A stretch of 19,266 nucleotides of DNA from Firmicutes bacterium UBA3930 (GTDB taxonomy: Bacteria > Bacillota > Clostridia > Caldicoprobacterales > Caldicoprobacteraceae): positions 294,958 to 314,223 of the forward strand of contig DGEI01000013.1 of the NCBI GenBank assembly GCA_002385885.1, in the 5' to 3' direction. Each line of letters opens with the position of its first letter. Within the stretch, counting starts at the first letter, position 1. The position numbers and the translations under genes were made by a program. Shown here piece after piece: positions 14,716-19,266 of the stretch. The notes below the pieces were generated by a model that saw only the letters and a list, made by a program, of their open reading frames with translations, ran no database searches and was not told the origin of the DNA.

Positions 14716-14956
14716 TCAGTCCAACATATTCTTTAACCGGTTCAAACTGTCCTTCAGTTTTTTGCTGTCAGCTTTAATTTCCAGTACCCCGAACATGTTT
14801 GGAAATCCGGCGGATGTAGGGATACATCATGCATTCCATGTTTTGCAGCAATTTCAAAACTCCACTATATTTTGCTGCCTCCTTATGCATTATCATAGCC
14901 AGGCTATCCCTGCCAAATTTAGGTATAGTCCCTCTGGTAGAATCGAAGTGATTATA
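14716..14956 (-). pseudogene. Possible decayed coding remnant
   Basis: The minus strand has coding-like tracts that switch frame. FDSTRGTIPKFGRDSLAMI continues to about 14770 in one frame. Another frame ends with FPNMFGVLEIKADSKKLKDS, then LNRLKNMLD and a TGA at 14716. No single frame joins them, and no ribosome site fits. I do not recognise the family. It begins directly after the stop of the QueG-like gene. It may be a broken gene or simply chance open frames. Confidence 0.35.
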
Positions 14957-15628
14957 TCAACCTGATCCTAACGGGCATGCTGCCATGCATAAACCACATG
15001 CATTTTTTCTGCCGTGTCTTTTTATAAAAAGGCTCCTTTTTGTGTTGCATGCATGATAATCTATTAATTCATCCCTGTATTTACCTATATCCCACTGTAC
15101 ACCGCTTATTAAATTGTAAGGACATGCCTCAACACATTGCCTGCATTCATCATCACATCTGCTGTAAAATATGGGTTTTCCGGCCGGGAGGCTGCAATCT
15201 ATCAGTATTGCCGAAAGCCTCACCCTGGGACCGTATTCTTCAGTAACCAGGAGATCATTCTTCCCAATCCAGCCCAGTCCGGCATATACTGCAGCATATT
15301 TATATGAAAATGGCGCGATTAATGTTTCTTCATTTTTCTGAGCCATAGGTGGGACATGGTATTTTATATTATTTCCACGACAAAAATCAGCTATCTCCTT
15401 AATTACCTGGCTGCTTTTTTCCCGTGCCTCACAAAGCAAATTCTCAAATTCTTCCTCTACATAATTATCTGTTGTTGTAATTCTCTTATGAGGAACGGCA
15501 ATAACCAATGCACGTTTGTAATTATCGTAATAGTACGAATAAGAAATATCAGCTATTCCAAATAAATATGCGGAATGTCTATCCATAATCCTACGTATTG
15601 ATTTGTATACGTCTCTGTTGTCACCCAT
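14957..15628 (-). CDS. QueG-like double 4Fe-4S cluster protein (short form), paralogue 2
   Basis: 223 residues from ATG 15628 (MGDNRDVYKS), chosen because GGAGG (15638-15642) is 9 nt upstream and would overlap or follow the two earlier in-frame ATGs. The layout mirrors the 11549-12232 protein: YAGLGWIGKNDLLVTEEYGP in the middle, a first cluster CDDECRQCVEACP and a second CGLCMAACP, with one more Cys between them (in YHACNTKR). It ends five residues after the last CP. Like its paralogue it lacks the C-terminal part of true QueG, so tRNA epoxyqueuosine reduction is not assured. First-cluster spacing differs (C-x3-C versus C-x2-C), and the proteins are quite diverged, suggesting an old duplication or separate acquisition. 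Confidence 0.83.
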   Translation of the reverse strand: MGDNRDVYKSIRRIMDRHSAYLFGIADISYSYYYDNYKRALVIAVPHKRITTTDNYVEEEFENLLCEAREKSSQVIKEIADFCRGNNIKYHVPPMAQKNEETLIAPFSYKYAAVYAGLGWIGKNDLLVTEEYGPRVRLSAILIDCSLPAGKPIFYSRCDDECRQCVEACPYNLISGVQWDIGKYRDELIDYHACNTKRSLFIKRHGRKNACGLCMAACPLGSG

Positions 15629-15677
15629 ACCTGCCATCCTCCAAAAAGACATTGCCTATGCGATTATCCATCCAGAA

Positions 15678-16508
15678 TTACTCATTAATCCATTTTGAAG
15701 GCATATACAAAACTGTACCTTTATATTTTGTAAACCCGATTTTTTCATAGTAATCTGCTATTTTATCCGTTGTTTGCACCAGCCATTCTGAATCCGGATA
15801 ATGCTCAATACACCTTCTTACCAATTCCTTGCCGATTCCAGCACCCTGGTACTCGGGATCCACAACCAAATCATATATTGCCGACCTTATTATTTTATCG
15901 CTCAATACTCTTACAACCCCAACAAGCCTTTCATTATCCCAGGCTGAAATAACTAAAGTCGAATTGATAAACGGCAAATTGAAATATTTTATCATTTCAT
16001 CTGATTCAGAGCCGTCTGCCCATCCCGCTGAACGAAACAGGTGAAGAAGCCGGTCACATGGCAGAGCCTTTGTTTTGTCATCATATCTAATGTGCTTATT
16101 CTTGTTTACAGACGCTATTATTTCCTGCAAACCGCTTGTTCTGTCCAATACTACTTCTGCCCCGTCCCTTATAACCCGGAGGGTTCCCGCATCCAGGGGG
16201 TCATCCGTTATCCAGTCCGGTGTTGTAATCCCGAATTCAACCTCAAAACTATCCTTGTACCAAGTCCTATAGGATATAACTCTCCCCCAGTTTTCCTTTT
16301 CCATTGTACTTATATCGCCAAAATTATGCACAAAAGAAGGATCGTTCAAGTACTTATCCGGTTCAACTGTCATTATAATTAAGTCTACATCCGAATCCTC
16401 ACGTTCTTGTCCTCTTGCATATGAACCAACCAAAACAATCGCTTTTATATCTTTTTGTGTTTCAGCCCAATTTTTTACCTTTTCGAGAAAAATATCAATG
16501 TTTTTCAT
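15678..16508 (-). CDS. Nucleotidyltransferase-GNAT acetyltransferase fusion protein
   Basis: 276 residues from ATG 16508 (MKNIDIFLEK), with AAAGGA 9 nt upstream; an earlier ATG at 16541 has no ribosome site. The N-terminal domain (about 1-130) is a Pol-beta-type nucleotidyltransferase: VLVGSYARGQEREDSDVDL (25-43), with the GS motif and the two Asp of DVD as metal ligands, and FEVEFGI (88-94) as the likely third acid. This resembles aminoglycoside adenylyltransferases. The C-terminal domain (about 150-276) is a GNAT acetyltransferase with the acetyl-CoA loop VVDPEYQGAGIGKELV (215-230) and the ADYYEKIGF helix. Bifunctional ANT-AAC aminoglycoside enzymes have this logic, but substrate and resistance are unproven here. 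Translation is continuous across the junction. Confidence 0.88.
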   Translation of the reverse strand: MKNIDIFLEKVKNWAETQKDIKAIVLVGSYARGQEREDSDVDLIIMTVEPDKYLNDPSFVHNFGDISTMEKENWGRVISYRTWYKDSFEVEFGITTPDWITDDPLDAGTLRVIRDGAEVVLDRTSGLQEIIASVNKNKHIRYDDKTKALPCDRLLHLFRSAGWADGSESDEMIKYFNLPFINSTLVISAWDNERLVGVVRVLSDKIIRSAIYDLVVDPEYQGAGIGKELVRRCIEHYPDSEWLVQTTDKIADYYEKIGFTKYKGTVLYMPSKWINE

Positions 16509-16625
16509 ATAAATTTTTCCTTTCATATAGTCTCTGTTCATTTACCGGGCAGCTAAGTCAAGAAAGTACACGACAGAGGCAGGATTGATAACCTGCAGAA
16601 GCCTGCAGGCAGCATAAACGGATAA

Positions 16626-17615
16626 TTAAAACAATATTACCTTTTCCTCATCTGCAGATTGTCTTGCTTTTAAACAGGCCTCGGTTACATAAAAAGAATC
16701 CTGCGCGCTTATTAGGCACTCACCTTGACCTCTTACCTGTTCTATGAATTCAAGAAACATACTCCGCTTTGATTGCAGAGGAATTTCCCTTATGCCATCA
16801 ATTTCATCGTTCATTAAAAACACCTTACCGTTCCTTACTTCCAGAATACCTTTGGTTCCTACAACACGTAGACGATCGTCATCATGGGTAGGAGCCTTCT
16901 GTGGGCGCAGGTAATCGATACTTACGGAACCAAATACCTGGTTTGACAGCGTGAAATGGCACAGGGCTGATACTTCAAGTTCTCCATGACCCCGGTTGTA
17001 TCTGGCGGAATGAGAGGCAAAAACCGATTCAAATTTTTCGCCGCTAAACCAGTAAAGCCAGTCAATCGCATGACTTCCCACCCAGGGAATAGTACCTCCA
17101 TATGTTGAACGTATTTTGTAGAATTCATTCCTCCGGCCGAGCTTATAAGACTTTTGGGCATTCATAAGCCTAATCTGTCCTACCGTCCCATCTCTCACCA
17201 TATTCCAGGCTGTATAAAAATGGGGATAATACCGGATTCCAAACATCGCCGCAAGATGTGCGCCCGAACGGGAGTAGCTGTCTTTCAACTCCTCCAGCTC
17301 CTCAAATGTGGTGGCAACCGGCTTTTCCACAAATGCATGGATTTCCCTTTTCAGTACTTGCATCGTCACCCTGGCATGATGTCCAAAAAAGCAGTTAATG
17401 ACGGCAATATCAGGTTTTACCTCATCAAGCATACTTATATAATCATCAAATAACCGGGGTGTATACCCAAGATTACATACCTCCTGGTAAACGGCGCTCA
17501 TATCTTCTCCTTCCGAGCCCGGAGCTATCCCGGCAACGGATGCATCCCTGTCATTTTTTATGTCCTCCAGTGCATAACTGTAATGCCCGCTGCATCCTAT
17601 TATAACAACCTTCAT
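16626..17615 (-). CDS. Gfo/Idh/MocA family oxidoreductase (second of pair)
   Basis: 329 residues; NAD(P)-dependent dehydrogenase of sugars or cyclitols. The N-terminal Rossmann strand is MKVVIIGCSGHYSYAL, a looser version of GxGxxG. The family's conserved EKP lies at 97-99 (FVEKPVATT), and the C-terminal domain has WVGSHAIDWLYW with H182 and D185 in the usual catalytic region. The ATG 17615 overlaps the TGA of the upstream oxidoreductase (ATGA), so translation is coupled and the two proteins are likely to act together, for instance as subunits or as successive oxidation steps. Substrate not determinable from sequence. Confidence 0.88.
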   Translation of the reverse strand: MKVVIIGCSGHYSYALEDIKNDRDASVAGIAPGSEGEDMSAVYQEVCNLGYTPRLFDDYISMLDEVKPDIAVINCFFGHHARVTMQVLKREIHAFVEKPVATTFEELEELKDSYSRSGAHLAAMFGIRYYPHFYTAWNMVRDGTVGQIRLMNAQKSYKLGRRNEFYKIRSTYGGTIPWVGSHAIDWLYWFSGEKFESVFASHSARYNRGHGELEVSALCHFTLSNQVFGSVSIDYLRPQKAPTHDDDRLRVVGTKGILEVRNGKVFLMNDEIDGIREIPLQSKRSMFLEFIEQVRGQGECLISAQDSFYVTEACLKARQSADEEKVILF

Positions 17616-18835
17616 TCTATACCCTCCCCCATGAAATAATCGTACTTATCCAATCCCATTTTTCTTCCTGCCTTTGCCCAGGAAACCCCTGTCTCATGGG
17701 GCAGTTTCCATTCCCGGTAACACATCTTTAAAATGTCATTCAGGCCTTCCACCCAGGCTATCCCTGTATCTTCATCATATCTGACCAGGTTTTCCGGGAA
17801 ATATGGTATTTGCGGAACCGCCTCCTGCATACCGTTAATGCATATCGTCTGGGAACTTGCCGCTTCAATCCCGCATATTACCGGCTGCAACCCCTTGACG
17901 GCATCTATGGTCATCCACAGTTTGTTCATACCATTTATATCAGGACTGCCGTAATCCTTACGGCTTTCATCATCAAACACTGCAACTATGTTTTTCCCAG
18001 TGTCACTCATTGCTCCGTACATCACCTTTGCCTTTTCAAATTCAAAACAAAATGTAGGATTGATTGTTTCCAGCACAGCATGGGTGACGTAAAACAACAA
18101 CTCCACATCATCCTGGGTAACGATCCTGACTGCAGCAGTATCAAAGTTTTCAATATTATTGGCGCGGTAAAGTTCCGCTGTCAGGCATGCCGGTTTGGCA
18201 CTCACATCCTCATTTCCACCCAGCACGTATAACATATTATGAAGGTGGTGGCCTGTAGCATTGTTTGCCACACTGTCCAGTATCCATCTGCCTTGAGTAT
18301 CCCGTATCCTGCCCGCCCAGCCCCGGCGGTAATAAGATTTGTCCCTGGGCCAGAGCACAATGGTCTTAAACCTCTTTGGCCTGCCGAATAAGCCGCACTG
18401 GATGTCTTTTTTGAGCTCACGTATGGCATTGCTATATGACCACTGGTAGCCTACGGCCACAATCTTACCGGCTTTATCCCTGGCTTCAATCATCTGCCGG
18501 GCTTCCTGGATAGTGGCGCTTACGGGTTTTTCACAAAGGACATTGCTTCCTTGGGCCAAAGCGGTACAGGTTTGCTCACAGTGAAAATGAATCGGACTTG
18601 AAACCACGGTCAGATCGGCTTTGGAAACCGCATAAAACTCTTCCATAGAGGAGAAAATCGGAATCCCCATTTCATTAAGTTTATCCAGGTTATTACAGTT
18701 TTGTGGATTTGGATCTACGGCACCTGCAATCCTGAAATCTCCTCTTCCCAAATTGCTCAGCAGAGCATCAACATATGTATTGCCCCAGCCGCCAATGCCT
18801 ACCAATAGAATGGAAACCAGATTGCCACCATACAT
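17612..18835 (-). CDS. Gfo/Idh/MocA family oxidoreductase (first of pair)
   Basis: 407 residues. A clear Rossmann motif, LLVGIGGWGNTY (G13, G15, G18), is followed by AVDPNP at the nucleotide-binding acid, CEKPVSAT with E102-K103-P104, and a C-terminal domain containing NNATGHHLHNMLYVLGG, which supplies the usual His. Members oxidise or epimerise sugars and inositols with NAD(P). It is long for the family (usually 330-390), with an added tail after about 370. ATG 18835 is preceded by GGAGGGG 5 nt upstream. It overlaps the second oxidoreductase by four bases and is divergent from a sodium:solute symporter, pointing to an uptake-and-oxidation locus for one compound. Confidence 0.9.
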   Translation of the reverse strand: MYGGNLVSILLVGIGGWGNTYVDALLSNLGRGDFRIAGAVDPNPQNCNNLDKLNEMGIPIFSSMEEFYAVSKADLTVVSSPIHFHCEQTCTALAQGSNVLCEKPVSATIQEARQMIEARDKAGKIVAVGYQWSYSNAIRELKKDIQCGLFGRPKRFKTIVLWPRDKSYYRRGWAGRIRDTQGRWILDSVANNATGHHLHNMLYVLGGNEDVSAKPACLTAELYRANNIENFDTAAVRIVTQDDVELLFYVTHAVLETINPTFCFEFEKAKVMYGAMSDTGKNIVAVFDDESRKDYGSPDINGMNKLWMTIDAVKGLQPVICGIEAASSQTICINGMQEAVPQIPYFPENLVRYDEDTGIAWVEGLNDILKMCYREWKLPHETGVSWAKAGRKMGLDKYDYFMGEGIE

Positions 18836-19172
18836 AATTACCCCTCCATTTTGAGAATTTCTTTTGTCTATTGTGCAGCTTGTCGTTTTCAGGTGTTTTA
18901 AAGTTATTCATATATTTGCACTATTTATTTGTTCTCCTGTCAAATCAAAAGAAAATGAAAATCAGGCTTGTGCAAAATTTTATGTAAATTATAACATAGA
19001 ATGAAAAAAATCACCATTCCACCTAAAGATAGAACTTCAAGTTAAGCCGGAAAAACTTCTGCAAATTAACGCAATTATAAATTACTATTGCACTGCTGTA
19101 AAGTTTTACATTATAATATAGACATTACGTATATTTATGCATAAACAAGTATTAAGGAGTGATTGAATTACC
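18836..19172. promoter_or_regulatory. Divergent control region between oxidoreductases and symporter
   Basis: A 337-bp gene-free, A/T-rich spacer between divergent genes. Toward the oxidoreductases there is a perfect TTGACA on the minus strand (near 18939-18944) but no convincing -10 at the right distance. TTTGCAC (18915-18921) and GTGCAAA (18970-18976) form a widely spaced inverted pair, and related CTGCAAA (near 19059) and TTGCAC (19088) occur on the symporter side. These could be operator half-sites, which is a guess from repetition alone. Confidence 0.45.
19088..19117 (+). promoter_or_regulatory. Sigma-A-type promoter of the symporter gene
   Basis: TTGCAC (19088-19093), 18-nt spacer, perfect TATAAT (19112-19117). 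The predicted start near 19124 leaves a leader of about 50 nt with AAGGAGT (19154-19160) before the ATG. Confidence 0.75.
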
Positions 19173-19247
19173 ATGGGTATGGACAAGGTTCAAATTGTTA
19201 TTGCTATGTGTATCTATGTCTCGGTCGTTATAGGTATAGGTTTATAT
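19173..19247 (+). CDS. Sodium:solute symporter (SSS family), N-terminal fragment
   Basis: Only the first 25 codons are native: MGMDKVQIVIAMC followed by IYVSVVIGIGLY, the opening membrane helix with the IGIGLY ending typical of PutP/SSS symporters, which carry a solute into the cell with Na+. The ATG 19173 has AAGGAGT 12 nt upstream; an in-frame ATG at 19179 is an alternative. The following in-frame residues LSLIHI are the translation of the sequencing adapter and do not belong to the protein. Divergent position from two dehydrogenases suggests it imports their substrate. Family assigned from one helix, so moderate. Confidence 0.65.
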
Positions 19248-19266
19248 CTGTCTCTTATACACATCT
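19248..19266 (+). other. Nextera/Tn5 mosaic-end adapter (artefact)
   Basis: The final 19 bases, CTGTCTCTTATACACATCT, are exactly the 19-bp Tn5 mosaic end used in tagmentation libraries, and they stop at the last base of the window. They interrupt the symporter gene. This is untrimmed adapter at a contig end, not an insertion element. Confidence 0.97.

Noticed and set aside
16560..16620. CCTGCAG direct and GCCTGCAGGC palindromic repeats
   Set aside because: Short, single occurrence, with no T tract and no link to a gene function.
19248..19266. Tn5-like transposon end
   Set aside because: Only the 19-bp mosaic end is present, exactly at the terminus, with no transposon body; library adapter is the simple explanation.
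1..19266. tRNA, rRNA, CRISPR array or complete insertion sequence
   Set aside because: No cloverleaf or rRNA stretch, no regularly spaced repeats, and no transposase or recombinase gene seen on either strand.

Overview
The window looks like a piece of chromosome from a low-GC, spore-forming, anaerobic Firmicute, most likely a member of the Clostridia. This rests on A/T-rich spacers, strong AGGAGG-type ribosome sites, a yerC-pcrA-ligA cluster, a PdaB-like sporulation deacetylase, LysM and peptidoglycan-binding envelope proteins, two Spo0A-box-like sites and several iron-sulfur proteins. I do not name a genus. Almost every gene is on the minus strand. The last 19 bases (19248-19266) are identical to the Nextera/Tn5 mosaic-end adapter, so the right end is a contig end carrying adapter and not native sequence.

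Layout, left to right. 1-411: N-terminal part of a secreted peptidoglycan-binding protein behind a good promoter and two tandem 0A-like boxes. 545-5256: the genome-maintenance cluster, transcribed yerC, pcrA, ligA. 5450-5956: a triple-LysM protein on the plus strand with its own terminator. 6044-7538: a two-OB-fold SSB-like protein and a membrane-anchored PdaB-like deacetylase. 7515-10401: a cassette made of a WYL-like regulator and two translationally coupled gamma-glutamylcyclotransferase-fold proteins. It is bracketed by 130-bp direct repeats (128/130 identical), each carrying a strong terminator plus the leader and first codons of the deacetylase gene. 10463-10930: bacterioferritin. 11145-11470: a frameshifted GGDEF relic. 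11549-15628: two short paralogues of the QueG iron-sulfur reductase family flank a yybP-ykoY manganese riboswitch with its TMEM165/GDT1-type manganese exporter, a Nudix hydrolase and a small cysteine-rich protein. 15678-16508: a nucleotidyltransferase-GNAT fusion. 16626-18835: two overlapping Gfo/Idh/MocA oxidoreductases, divergent from a sodium:solute symporter cut off at the contig end.

Functional links. The yerC-pcrA-ligA genes serve replication and repair. The exporter is under direct Mn2+ control: the sequence shows a helix strand that can pair either with the aptamer 5' end or with the terminator arm. The two oxidoreductases and the symporter probably form a sugar or cyclitol uptake and oxidation locus. 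The repeat-bracketed cassette is the best candidate for an undescribed unit: it looks like a discrete insertion between bacterioferritin and the deacetylase, and one recombination between the repeats would remove it cleanly.
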